A stretch of DNA of 43,331 bases from Phycisphaerales bacterium (GCA_017640485.1 JAEPQP010000010.1:1-43331), one strand, 5' to 3'. Counted from the stretch's first letter, positions 18,180-26,193 are shown. Program-made: numbers and translations. The notes: generated from the letters alone by a model not told the origin.

Positions 18180-19436
18180 CTACTGCGCCTGCTTGAGTTT
18201 CAAAGGCTCCTGCTTAAACGCCCCCATCCCTCCAGTGTCCGGCAGTTCTAGATCAGGCACATTCGCAAACGGGATCCGTCTCGGCGCTGCGTCTTTGCCC
18301 TCGTGCATCGAGCCGTAGTAGATCGACGCGTGCCCGTGTTTCGTGTTGATCGCGTCCATCGTGTGCGCCAGATTCGTGTGCTTCCGGTCCTGCTCGAACA
18401 GGGGCTGCTCGATCTGCGAATCCTTCACCAATCCACCCAGTGTCACACCAACACAGAACACAAACGCGTGCGGCTGCGGCTTCCACAACCGATCAAGATG
18501 ATGCAGCAAACGCACCGTGTCCTGACACGGCTCAAGATTCACATACGCGACCCACGACGGCGCATCGATCGGCTTGATGTTGAGCGTCAGCTTCGTGCAC
18601 CAGAACCCCTCGTGACGCATCCGTGCCGCCGCTTTGTGCAAGAGACGGATCGCGACCGACCGCGCCTTCTCCGCTTCGCGCAGTTCCGGAGCAAGCACAT
18701 GCTGATGCCCACAGTTCCGCCGCTTCGTCGTCGCGATGTGCGGCTCATCCCCTTTGAGCCAGTGGTACCAGACCTCCCCCAGCACCCCGCCCCACGCGCG
18801 ACGCAGCATCTGCTTCGAGGCGTTGCAGAGTTGCTCCGTTGTGTGGATCCCGTAGCGATGGAGCCGATTCCGGATGCCGTCGGCGATCCCCGGGAAGTCG
18901 GTGATCGCAAGGCCATGCAGGCGCTCCGGGATGTCCTTGCGTTCAATCACCACCAGTCCGTCGGGCTTCATCATGTTCGACGCGGTTTTCGCGAGCATCC
19001 GATTGGGCGCGATCCCGATCGAGCAGCGGAGCGAATCCCCCGCGAGCGTGCGGATCGCATTCTTCATCCCCATCGCAAGCACCCGCGCCCGATCAATCTC
19101 CCGATCAGGACCCGTCAGCTTGAAACTCATCTCGTCGATCGAATACACCCCCTGCACCGGATACACCGTGTCCACGGCTTCCAGGATCCGATGATGGGCC
19201 TTGATGTACTCATCAGGACGAGCGAGAATCAACTGAATCCCAGGGCACCGCTGATGCGCCTCCCGGATCCCGCACCCCGTCTTGACCCCAAAGTACTTCG
19301 CTTCGTAACTTGCTGCAATACAACAGGTCGAGTCGCAATCGTTTGGGATAATCCCAATCGGTTTGCCTCGGAGTTCCGGACGAAGCTGCTGCTCAACAGA
19401 CGCGAAGAAGGAGTTGAGATCAAGGAAGAGGATCAT
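18180..19436 (-). CDS. Y-family DNA polymerase (translesion synthesis)
   Basis: The 418-residue product belongs to the DinB/UmuC class, which copies damaged DNA. Catalytic residues are visible: Asp6 in LFLDLNSFFASVE and Asp101-Glu102 in YSIDEMSF. The fingers segment is AASYEAKYFGVKTG, and CSIGIAPNRMLAKTASNMMKPDG and the helix-hairpin ITDFPGIADGIRNRLHRYGI follow. The C-terminal region includes QIEQPLFE and ends QEPLKLKQAQ; either could be a sliding-clamp binding peptide. No umuD, imuA or dnaE2 is adjacent. An inverted repeat just upstream could be a damage-response operator. Whether this corresponds to Pol IV or Pol V was not decided. Confidence 0.9.
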   Translation of the reverse strand: MILFLDLNSFFASVEQQLRPELRGKPIGIIPNDCDSTCCIAASYEAKYFGVKTGCGIREAHQRCPGIQLILARPDEYIKAHHRILEAVDTVYPVQGVYSIDEMSFKLTGPDREIDRARVLAMGMKNAIRTLAGDSLRCSIGIAPNRMLAKTASNMMKPDGLVVIERKDIPERLHGLAITDFPGIADGIRNRLHRYGIHTTEQLCNASKQMLRRAWGGVLGEVWYHWLKGDEPHIATTKRRNCGHQHVLAPELREAEKARSVAIRLLHKAAARMRHEGFWCTKLTLNIKPIDAPSWVAYVNLEPCQDTVRLLHHLDRLWKPQPHAFVFCVGVTLGGLVKDSQIEQPLFEQDRKHTNLAHTMDAINTKHGHASIYYGSMHEGKDAAPRRIPFANVPDLELPDTGGMGAFKQEPLKLKQAQ

Positions 19437-19447
19437 TCCTAAAATAT

Positions 19448-19495
19448 ACCGAACAAAAGCCGCTTGTCAATCGGTATGCGGTCAAAATGTTCGGT
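19448..19495. promoter_or_regulatory. Inverted ACCGAACA / TGTTCGGT pair upstream of the polymerase gene
   Basis: ACCGAACA (19448-19455) and TGTTCGGT (19488-19495) are perfect inverted copies 32 bases apart in the 82-base gap before the polymerase start. Flanking A/T bases extend the similarity. They are too far apart for a terminator hairpin and fit better as two half-sites or two operators. A LexA-type role is only a guess from the gene's nature. Confidence 0.4.
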
Positions 19496-19518
19496 AAATA
19501 TTTGGATTCAGAGACAAC

Positions 19519-20835
19519 TCACGGACATCCGGTGGAATACGCGGTGAGATACCCACTGATATCAAAGAAATCAAAGACCGTGTCCTCGTTCCAATCGATC
19601 TGGTCCGTCAGGAACTGTGAGATATCGAAGAAGTCGATCGCGCCGTCATCGTTGAGATCCGCCGGACAGGGAGGCGTGGGGACTGAGAACACATACGCCG
19701 ACCCCGGACCAAAGAGGATCGATCCACCCACCGCGAACCCGTTCTCGATCGCGACGGATGACCCAAAGTACTCGCTCGGGCCGCCATCGCTCGGTCGAAG
19801 CTTCACGATCTGCGTTCCTGTTGAAGCATCGAAGAGGTACGCGGATCCTGAGAACGAACCAAGATCATCGTCTTGGTGCGAACCGACGACGACGACACCA
19901 TTATGGATCCCGATGGACCACCCGAACTGATCTTCGCGCGCGGTATCGCTCGCCGTAAGCTTGTGGAGTTCAGTGCCGGTATTGATGTCGATGAGATACG
20001 CTGACCCGTTGTCGTTGTTGCCGATGTTGTCTTGGTTCGAACCAACAGCCAGGATCCCGTTATCAATCGCGAGCGAGAAACCGAACTGATCAGCGAGTCC
20101 CGGATCATCAGCGATGATCTTCCGCACGAACGATCCATCCGCGAGATTGAAAATGTACACCGATCCGGAGTTGACGGTCACATCATCATCTTGATACGAA
20201 CCGATCGCGACGATCCCGTTACCCACGGCGATTGATGCACCGAATAGATCCGATGAAACCCCGTCTGGAGCGATGATCTTCCTGATAAATGCGCCGGTTG
20301 ATGCATCAAAGAGATACGCGGCTCCGGATCGGAACCCGTTCTCCCCGTCGTACTGAGCGCCGACCCCAACGATCCCGTCATGAATCGAGACCGAGTGCCC
20401 GAAGTGGAAATCGACCCCGCCGTCGGGGGGGAGGAACTTGTGGAGTTGAGCGCCGGTGAACGCATCGAAGATATACGCCGATCCCGATTGTGTGCCGTTG
20501 TCATCGTCCCATCGCGCGCCGACCACCGCTATGTTGCCTTGGATATCTACCGAGTAACCAAAGCTCCTCGAAGGCGGATCATCCGGGATCAGTGCTGCGA
20601 TCTGGGCGCCGGTCGCGGCATTGAATGTAAATGCACGCTCCGCGCCATCAGCGCCCACAATGACAATGCCGTTGTCGATTGCTGCTGATCGTCCGAAGAA
20701 TGCACCGTTCCCAGTGGCCGCGGGGACCAGAATGCGGTCTTCATTGATGACTTGCCCTGAAGCATGAGTCACCAATGACATGGAGGAGATCGCGAATAAA
20801 GACAGAGCAGATCGATGGATGCAGTACTTGTACAT
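19519..20835 (-). CDS. Secreted FG-GAP-repeat protein with dockerin-like C-terminal tail
   Basis: The 438-residue product has a signal peptide (residues 1-27, cleavage probably after ASG). About seven repeats of roughly 48 residues follow, of the form FGxSVxIxxGxxxVGxxxDD...GSAYxFDxxTG; they resemble FG-GAP/beta-propeller blades and probably fold as one seven-bladed propeller. The tail CPADLNDDGAIDFFDIS...VFDFFDISGYLTAYSTGCP holds two calcium-loop-like DxNxDG/DFFDIS units bounded by Cys. That tail is the GC-type dockerin-like module common on secreted Phycisphaerae proteins and is probably a surface anchoring or sorting signal. Ligand unknown. Confidence 0.88.
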   Translation of the reverse strand: MYKYCIHRSALSLFAISSMSLVTHASGQVINEDRILVPAATGNGAFFGRSAAIDNGIVIVGADGAERAFTFNAATGAQIAALIPDDPPSRSFGYSVDIQGNIAVVGARWDDDNGTQSGSAYIFDAFTGAQLHKFLPPDGGVDFHFGHSVSIHDGIVGVGAQYDGENGFRSGAAYLFDASTGAFIRKIIAPDGVSSDLFGASIAVGNGIVAIGSYQDDDVTVNSGSVYIFNLADGSFVRKIIADDPGLADQFGFSLAIDNGILAVGSNQDNIGNNDNGSAYLIDINTGTELHKLTASDTAREDQFGWSIGIHNGVVVVGSHQDDDLGSFSGSAYLFDASTGTQIVKLRPSDGGPSEYFGSSVAIENGFAVGGSILFGPGSAYVFSVPTPPCPADLNDDGAIDFFDISQFLTDQIDWNEDTVFDFFDISGYLTAYSTGCP

Positions 20836-21012
20836 GACAGTGTCCTGTGTGTGAGGTGAAGGAGTGCCCGAGTTGTCAGACTCAAATTCTAGTGAATATC
20901 AGCGTCTGATAAAAGAACAAAGTCATGAAACAAGCAGAGAGAGTCACAGTACCCAGAACAGCCAAAAGCACCACCGTCCGGTAATCATGAAACTACCAGC
21001 CCGGAGCGGGTC
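20836..21012. other. Intergenic region between obg and the FG-GAP gene
   Basis: 177 bases between two minus-strand genes. It should contain the promoter of the FG-GAP gene and the end of the obg transcript. No clear promoter, terminator or small reading frame was found; the sequence is locally AT-richer (20880-20930). Confidence 0.4.
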
Positions 21013-22062
21013 TCACCATCCAGCGGGGGTGTAGTCCTCAGAGTGCAGCAGCTTCCACACCCCCTGCAGCAGTGCATCGGTCCCCTGTCCCGTCGCCGCG
21101 GAGATCGGGTAGACCTCCTGCTTGGAATCCAGCTGCAACGCGACGCGGAGCTCAGCAATGTGCTCCGCGTGCTCCTCTTCGGGAATCAGATCGAGCTTGT
21201 TGAGCGCGATGATCTCAGGCTTCTCCGCAAGCTCCGATGAATAGCCCTGAAGCTCCTGACGGATCGCGCGGTAGTGCTCGGCAGGAGTGGGGGTGTTCTC
21301 TGGATCCCCCTGCGTGTCATCCGGGAATGCATCAAGCACATGGATGATGACCGTCGTCCGCTCGATGTGCCGCAGGAATGAATGACCAAGCCCCGCACCC
21401 TCCGCGGCTCCCTCAATCAACCCAGGAATATCCGCGATCACGATCCTTCGCGACTGATCGATCATCGCAATTCCGAGCTGTGGAGAGAGCGTTGTAAACG
21501 GATAGTTCGCGATCTTCGGCTCAGCACGAGTGACTGACTTGAGCAGTGTCGACTTCCCAGCGTTCGGAAGTCCGACCAACCCAACCTCCGCGATGACCTT
21601 GAGTTCGAGGATGAGCTGTTTGGACTCACCCTTCTCGCCAGGCGAAGCAGTCCGCGGCGCTTGGTTGACGGAGTTCTTGAAATGCTCGTTCCCGAATCCG
21701 CCGCGTCCGCCTTTCGCGATGACAAATGAATCACCTGGACCCAGATCCACGATCTGTTCACCGGTCACTTCGTCATGCACCACCGTCCCCGCAGGGACGC
21801 GGATGATCCGATCATCGGCATCCGCGCCGGTGCACTGCTTAGACCCACCCATCTCGCCGGGCTGTGCTTTCCATTCATAGATCCCACGAAAGTCGATCAG
21901 CGTGTTGAGACCGTCATCGACCCTCAGCACGATATCGCCGCCCTTGCCCCCGTTGCCACCATCGGGACCACCCTTGGGCATGCCTTTCGCTCGCTTGAAG
22001 GAGACTTTGCCGTTCCCGCCGTCCCCGGCGGTGACCTGAATTCGTGCGCGATCAATAAACAT
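21013..22062 (-). CDS. obg: Obg-family GTPase
   Basis: Essential GTPase associated with ribosome assembly and stress control. The glycine-rich Obg fold is clear (MFIDRARIQVTAGDGGNG, KGGPDGGNGGKGGDI, VIAKGGRGGFGNEHFK). The GTPase domain has G1 GLPNAGKSTLL, G3 DIPGLIEGA and G4 LNKLDLI. The ATG at 22062 gives 349 residues and starts exactly at the conserved Obg N-terminus; 41 further codons upstream are not conserved-looking. No Shine-Dalgarno is visible before this ATG, so the start relies on homology. The C-terminal extension found in some Obg proteins is absent. Confidence 0.95.
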   Translation of the reverse strand: MFIDRARIQVTAGDGGNGKVSFKRAKGMPKGGPDGGNGGKGGDIVLRVDDGLNTLIDFRGIYEWKAQPGEMGGSKQCTGADADDRIIRVPAGTVVHDEVTGEQIVDLGPGDSFVIAKGGRGGFGNEHFKNSVNQAPRTASPGEKGESKQLILELKVIAEVGLVGLPNAGKSTLLKSVTRAEPKIANYPFTTLSPQLGIAMIDQSRRIVIADIPGLIEGAAEGAGLGHSFLRHIERTTVIIHVLDAFPDDTQGDPENTPTPAEHYRAIRQELQGYSSELAEKPEIIALNKLDLIPEEEHAEHIAELRVALQLDSKQEVYPISAATGQGTDALLQGVWKLLHSEDYTPAGW

Positions 22063-22242
22063 GGAGAGGAAGGGTATGTGCACATCTTCATCAAGGCGCG
22101 AATCCAGAGTCCCCCCAGCCCCAAACAGGTGTACGAAACCCTCGATTCTCGCAAGAAACCTCCGGATTCTCGGTCTTGGAATCAAGCCCCCGCTCCAACA
22201 GGCCGATAAGGGCCGCAGATAGATTCATATCAGGAGCCCGAC
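22063..22242. other. Divergent intergenic region between obg and the PilZ gene
   Basis: 180 bases that should hold promoters for both divergent genes. No convincing promoter pair was found. The open frame of obg extends to 22185 but is not supported as coding. Confidence 0.35.
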
Positions 22243-22632
22243 ATGGTCAACAATCCAATCAACCGACGCAGCCACGAACGATTCCAGGTCAACCCCGGAT
22301 ACACCTCAATGGCGCTCCGTCGTCACCCAGACGAGACCGAGTTCGCGCTCGAAGGCCATGTCTACGACATCTCCGAAGGAGGCGTCTGCTTTGAGCTCGA
22401 TCAACCGATCGACCCGGGACAGACCGTGTCCGTCCGCATCGATCTCCCACAAACCGGGATCGATCTCGGACCCGGAAGAGCCGTCTTCATCACAGGGAAC
22501 ATCGTCTGGTGCGACCTCGACGAACCCGGCGCCAGCAGAATGGCGATGGCCATCACCCGCTTCGACCGAGCCGGGGACCGCGAGCGCCTGATCCGCTCGC
22601 TAACGACCGGACATCATCTCCGCGTCGCGTGA
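22243..22632 (+). CDS. PilZ-domain protein
   Basis: The 129-residue single-domain protein carries the cyclic-di-GMP binding signature of PilZ: RRSHERF (residues 8-14) and, about 40 residues later, DISEGGVCFE, matching RxxxR and (D/N)xSxxG. It probably senses cyclic-di-GMP and acts on motility, attachment or export, but the target is not evident. The ATG at 22243 follows a short region with AGGAG (22231-22235) seven bases upstream. The gene is followed by a good intrinsic terminator and appears to be a single-gene unit. Confidence 0.88.
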   Translation: MVNNPINRRSHERFQVNPGYTSMALRRHPDETEFALEGHVYDISEGGVCFELDQPIDPGQTVSVRIDLPQTGIDLGPGRAVFITGNIVWCDLDEPGASRMAMAITRFDRAGDRERLIRSLTTGHHLRVA

Positions 22633-22660
22633 GATTTGAATGCAAACATGAATGCACGAG

Positions 22661-22685
22661 CCGCTTCCCAGAGGGAGCGGTTTTT
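22661..22685 (+). terminator. Intrinsic terminator of the PilZ gene
   Basis: CCGCT/AGCGG and CCC/GGG form an eight-pair stem with one bulged T and an AGA loop (22661-22680), followed directly by TTTTT. It begins 28 bases after the PilZ stop. The T-run overlaps the last codon of the opposing methyltransferase gene. Confidence 0.8.
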
Positions 22686-23331
22686 ATTGGGTAGGTGTCA
22701 GCAAAACCAACCACTCCGGGTTCCCCTTCCCCTTGTTCTTCCGTTTCTTCTTGCGAGCACTCCCCAGCAGCGGGCTCTGCGTCCATCCCAGCACTTCCCA
22801 TCCCATCTCAGGCAGCGAATCACGCACACGCTCAGCAATCGATCGCGCCAGATCTTCCGTCAAGATCATCCCATCTTCAAGCTCTTCCTTCGTCGCTTCG
22901 TAGTGGGGTTTGACGAGGGAGATGACCTTGCCGTCATCCTTGAGCCAAGTCCGCGCCGCCGCGAGCGCTCGGTCCTGCTTGGTCCATCCAAGATCCATCA
23001 CGATCAGATCCACCCCGCCTTGCTCCGAGACTTCCGGAGGAGGCTCGGTATGCAGCGCATTGGATCGCTCATGCACCGTCGTCCGCTCGTCCTGACGCAG
23101 TTTCCACGCAAGCTGCCCGTACGCCGTATCGATGCAATGGACATGCGCCGCGCCGTGATGAAGAGCACAATCGGTAAACCCGCCCGTCGAGCACCCAAAG
23201 TCCGCGCAGATCAACCCGGTCGGATCAAACCCGAACTCCGCAAACGCATGATGAAGCTTGAGCCCACCCCTGGAGACATAGGTGTCCGCATCTGCGCCGT
23301 GCACCTGAATCAGCGGGTCGGATTCGCTCAT
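22684..23331 (-). CDS. TlyA/FtsJ-like rRNA methyltransferase without S4 domain
   Basis: The product resembles the TlyA family, SAM-dependent 2'-O-methyltransferases of rRNA. Family motifs are YVSRGGLKL, the SAM site ADFGCSTGGFTDCALHHGA, YGQLAWKLRQDERTTVHERSNA, VMDLGWTK and SLVKPHYE, in order, supplying the expected Lys and Asp catalytic residues. TlyA normally begins with an RNA-binding S4 domain of about 60 residues; here the protein starts 17 residues before SRGG and the S4 domain is absent (215 residues). The ATG overlaps the lpxI stop by four bases (23328-23331), indicating coupling. It ends in a Lys-rich segment (ARKKKRKNKGKG) that could bind RNA instead. Confidence 0.85.
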   Translation of the reverse strand: MSESDPLIQVHGADADTYVSRGGLKLHHAFAEFGFDPTGLICADFGCSTGGFTDCALHHGAAHVHCIDTAYGQLAWKLRQDERTTVHERSNALHTEPPPEVSEQGGVDLIVMDLGWTKQDRALAAARTWLKDDGKVISLVKPHYEATKEELEDGMILTEDLARSIAERVRDSLPEMGWEVLGWTQSPLLGSARKKKRKNKGKGNPEWLVLLTPTQ

Positions 23332-24248
23332 TGCTGGATTTCAGTCGTCGAGGTCTTCGTGAGCGGGCGATGCGAGACAGGCACCCCAACAATCGCGATC
23401 TTCAGTTCATCCGCACGCTCGATCATCTCGATCCGATCGAGCATGATCACATCACCCGCCGCGATCGCCAAGCACGAGCACCCGTTCTTCGCGAGATTCT
23501 CGATCGTCTTGAGTCCGACCGTAGGCACATCGGATCTCCGATCATGCTGAGCACGCGCGCCCTTCGCAAGCGTCCATCCGCCGCGTTTGCACAGCGATGC
23601 AGTCCGCTCGATCATCCGGTCCGTCCCCTCGACCGCTTCCACAGAGATCACATCGAGATCACGCACCGACAAGGATTGACCAATATCCAATCGCAGCAGC
23701 TCGGTCAGCATCGGCCACACAAAGTCGATGTCCGCTTGCTGTGCGGGCGTCGGTTGCGTGACGGTCATCACGCCCGGCTGCGCCAGTTGGCTCTTGATGG
23801 GGATCGTCGAGTCGATGAGTGAGACTCCCTTCCGGTCCAGTTCGTCCGCGACCGCTCGCAACAACGCGTGTGATCTTCGATCGTGCCTGAGGTGCTTGTA
23901 GATCACCATCATCGTAGTCAGGTCGGGGATGTTCTTGAGAAAACGCCATCGGCTGTGCATGATCTCGGATTTGTCAACATTCCCGACCATGATCGCGTGC
24001 TTGACCCCCTTGCTCCGCAAACGCCGCCCCCAAGACCCGATCCGCAGGATCCCAGCAGACTTGAAGCTCTCGCAGAGCTCTGGGAGTCCAGTGTCGTAGC
24101 GTCCGTGAAACCCGACCGCATGGACCGGATGTCCCATCTCCGCGAGCCCCTTCGCGACCAAAACCGGAAGCCGCCCGCCGCCCGCGATCAAACCGATCGG
24201 AGCAGGAGGGGGTGGGGGGTCGGGCAGAATGGAGAGCACGCCAGCCAT
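23328..24248 (-). CDS. lpxI: UDP-2,3-diacylglucosamine pyrophosphatase LpxI
   Basis: Makes lipid X from UDP-2,3-diacylglucosamine in lipid A synthesis, replacing LpxH in many lineages. Recognised features are the N-terminal IGLIAGGGRLPVLVA, LRSKGVKHAIMVGNVDKSE, and the C-terminal domain with GQSLSVRDLDVISVEAVEGTDRMI, GGWTLAKGARAQHDRRSDVPTVGLKTIENLAKNG and CLAIAAGDVIMLDR. The ATG at 24248 was chosen over a TTG at 24296; it gives 306 residues, close to the family length. The gene supports an LPS-containing outer membrane. Its stop overlaps the methyltransferase start. Confidence 0.93.
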   Translation of the reverse strand: MAGVLSILPDPPPPPAPIGLIAGGGRLPVLVAKGLAEMGHPVHAVGFHGRYDTGLPELCESFKSAGILRIGSWGRRLRSKGVKHAIMVGNVDKSEIMHSRWRFLKNIPDLTTMMVIYKHLRHDRRSHALLRAVADELDRKGVSLIDSTIPIKSQLAQPGVMTVTQPTPAQQADIDFVWPMLTELLRLDIGQSLSVRDLDVISVEAVEGTDRMIERTASLCKRGGWTLAKGARAQHDRRSDVPTVGLKTIENLAKNGCSCLAIAAGDVIMLDRIEMIERADELKIAIVGVPVSHRPLTKTSTTEIQQ

Positions 24249-24348
24249 GGATTGAGGGGATTCTATCAGTATTCTCGAAGCCGTGCGTCGTTGCAATCAC
24301 CCACCGAACCAGTCAAGACACCCAAGCAACCTTGACGATACATCTCCC

Positions 24349-24585
24349 ATGGCACTCCGAGCAACCCCAGGCGTCCCCCCGCCGGGAACTCCGCATCCCA
24401 AACCCAACGAACGCCCCTGGCTCGGGGTCCGCTTTACCTGCAGCGGACACTATCAGCGTGTCTACCGAAACACCGCCGGGACCGAGTACCTCGCACGATG
24501 CGCCAAGTGCTCCCAGTGCATGCGTTTCCGTGTCGGCAGCGGCGACGGAGCAACGGATCAGCGATTCTTCAATGTGTCCTGCTAA
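24349..24585 (+). CDS. Small Cys-containing protein, possibly zinc-binding
   Basis: The 78-residue product has a proline-rich N-terminus (residues 1-22) and a compact domain, WLGVRFTCSGHYQRVYRN to the end. It carries five Cys (TCSGHY, CAKCSQC, final VSC) and one His. This spacing suggests a zinc ribbon-like fold. The start ATG at 24349 lies at the beginning of the convincing sequence; the longer open frame from 24283 overlaps the lpxI promoter region. No family is named, but the regular Cys pattern supports a real gene. It is 49 bases before the next gene on the same strand. Confidence 0.65.
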   Translation: MALRATPGVPPPGTPHPKPNERPWLGVRFTCSGHYQRVYRNTAGTEYLARCAKCSQCMRFRVGSGDGATDQRFFNVSC

Positions 24586-24622
24586 TGAAGTCACATACTG
24601 AATTGTGTACTCGACTTCCGCG

Positions 24623-24628
24623 TATACT
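24623..24628 (+). promoter_or_regulatory. Possible -10 element giving a leaderless transcript
   Basis: TATACT lies seven bases before the ATG at 24635, so transcription would start at or next to the start codon. A TTGTGT at 24603-24608 is too close (14 bases) for an ideal -35. No Shine-Dalgarno precedes this ATG, which agrees with leaderless translation. Weak evidence. Confidence 0.3.
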
Positions 24629-24634
24629 CTCTAT

Positions 24635-25174
24635 ATGAGCAGTTCAGCATCGCCGTACGAGATTTCCAGATCCACCGAAACATGCATCGCCTCGAGCAGA
24701 GAACTCGAGATCGGCGAGGAACACATCGCGGCCCTCCTCGAAGTCGAGGGTGAGACCGCTCTGAGCAGAGTCCTCTACTCAATGGAAGTCTGGGAAGCAG
24801 GGGTCGAGTTCCCGCAAGGCGCTTCCCTCTTCGGATTCTGGAAACGCAGAGTCCCCGAACCCGGAGAGAGCAAAAGAACCCCGCTTGTTTCCGACGATGA
24901 AATCTTCGACCTCTTCGAGCAACTCGGAGAAGCCACGGATGACAAGCAGATCGCGTTCCGATACCTGCTCACCCTGATGCTCATGCGCAAGAAGAAGATC
25001 GAACTCGAGGGCATGATCGCCGCGACCGAAGATTCCCCGTCGCTCCTCAAAGTACGCCAACGCGTCAAAGGCGGCGGAGGCCCGGTCTTCGAGGTCATCG
25101 ACCCCAAACTCGACGACGAAGCGATCGCAGAAGCGATCGAAGAGCTCGGACAAGTCATGAACATCGAGCAATAG
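24635..25174 (+). CDS. Hypothetical cytoplasmic protein
   Basis: The 179-residue product is not recognised. Features seen: an acidic N-terminal half, LFGFWKRRVPEPGESKRTPLVSDDEIFDLFEQL in the centre, a helical RYLLTLMLMRKKKIELEGM segment, and FEVIDPKLDDEAIAEAIEELGQVMNIEQ at the end. No signal peptide or membrane segment. The ATG at 24635 was preferred to the GTG at 24605. It is eight bases before the lipoprotein gene, so the two are probably in one operon. It resembles a conserved lineage-specific protein, but that cannot be tested here. Confidence 0.7.
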   Translation: MSSSASPYEISRSTETCIASSRELEIGEEHIAALLEVEGETALSRVLYSMEVWEAGVEFPQGASLFGFWKRRVPEPGESKRTPLVSDDEIFDLFEQLGEATDDKQIAFRYLLTLMLMRKKKIELEGMIAATEDSPSLLKVRQRVKGGGGPVFEVIDPKLDDEAIAEAIEELGQVMNIEQ

Positions 25175-25182
25175 GACGCACC

Positions 25183-26073
25183 ATGCGGAAGCTCATCCGA
25201 ATTTCAGTACTGCTCGCACTCACCAGCGCGATCTTCCCCGCAATCCCAGCCTGCGGCCAGAAGCGATCACCCCAGACCCGCAAAGTCAACGCCGTCCTCG
25301 TTGACGCGATCATCCAGACCCACAACGAACGCGTCGAGCAGATCGATCGAGTCTGGGCGCGCGTCTCCGTCCGAATCAAAGGCACTGACGCGCGAGGCAA
25401 AGGATTCGAAGAACAGGGAGAAGGGCACCTCCAAGTCACCCGCCCGTCCTCCGTCTCGCTCACAATCGGTAAACTCTCCGAAACCTACTTTGTCTACGGC
25501 TCAAGCGATGAACGCTACTGGATGTTCGATCTCACCGATTCCGATCAACGCGTCGCGCTCATCGGAGCCGTCGAGAACCTCACCCCAGACCGGGCCGAGG
25601 AGATCGGGCTGAGCGTCCATCCCGGAGACTTGATCTCATCACTCGGGATCGAGCCGCTGGATCCAGAACGGATCGTCAGCACCCGTTGGCAACTCGAGGA
25701 AGAACTCGTCGTCATCGCCCAGCCCTCGCGATGGGGAGTCACCGAATACTGGTTCGACCCAAGAACCGCACTCGTGGTCTGGGTTGTGAGTCTCGATGAC
25801 ACCGGATCCAGGATCGCAGAAACCGGTCTGAGCCGATACAAAGACCTGCTCGACGACCAACGCCGTGACTCCGGGATCAAAATCCCAGGCAAGGTCGAGA
25901 TGAAGAGATCCGGGACCAGCGGCGAGTTTGTCCGCATCGAACTCTCCGAACCCTCCCAGAAAGCCATCAAGTCGATGGTCTACAACCCGGACCGACTCAA
26001 ACGCAGCTACCGGATCCATGAAACAATCGATCTGGACGCTCCTGCTGAACCCGCCCTCCTTGATCAAAATTAG
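25183..26073 (+). CDS. Predicted lipoprotein, LolA/LolB-like fold
   Basis: The 296-residue product begins with a signal sequence ending in AIPACG, a near-canonical lipobox with Cys24. The body, with repeated strand-like segments (VWARVSVRIKG, HLQVTRPSSVSLTIG, SSDERYWMFDL, VTEYWFDPRTALVVWVVSLD), resembles outer-membrane lipoprotein sorting factors of the LolA/LolB type, which hold hydrophobic ligands in a half-barrel. The assignment rests on pattern only. AGGAC lies about five bases before the ATG at 25183. The large TPR gene follows after 120 bases. Confidence 0.65.
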   Translation: MRKLIRISVLLALTSAIFPAIPACGQKRSPQTRKVNAVLVDAIIQTHNERVEQIDRVWARVSVRIKGTDARGKGFEEQGEGHLQVTRPSSVSLTIGKLSETYFVYGSSDERYWMFDLTDSDQRVALIGAVENLTPDRAEEIGLSVHPGDLISSLGIEPLDPERIVSTRWQLEEELVVIAQPSRWGVTEYWFDPRTALVVWVVSLDDTGSRIAETGLSRYKDLLDDQRRDSGIKIPGKVEMKRSGTSGEFVRIELSEPSQKAIKSMVYNPDRLKRSYRIHETIDLDAPAEPALLDQN

Positions 26074-26151
26074 ATCCTGAATATCGAGCCTCAAAGTCCG
26101 AGAACTTCAGTCGATCGGTGTTTTGTGCCGACATAAGAGGTATCCAGAGCT

Positions 26152-26171
26152 ACGCACCAGAGCCGGTGCGT
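26152..26171. repeat. Inverted repeat ACGCACC-N6-GGTGCGT before the TPR gene
   Basis: Perfect seven-base arms (26152-26158 and 26165-26171) separated by AGAGCC. It lies 22 bases before the GTG start at 26194. Its left arm and loop start (GCACCAG) match the two inverted repeats before the FlgN-like gene, but the GCAC-GTGC gap is eight instead of seven bases. Confidence 0.5.
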
Positions 26172-26193
26172 GTTGTGGTATGCGAGGACCCCA

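Noticed and set aside
18303-19442. Long plus-strand open frame opposite the Y-family polymerase
   Set aside because: Arg/Pro/His-rich translation with no domain pattern; a mirror of the GC-rich codon bias of the real gene.
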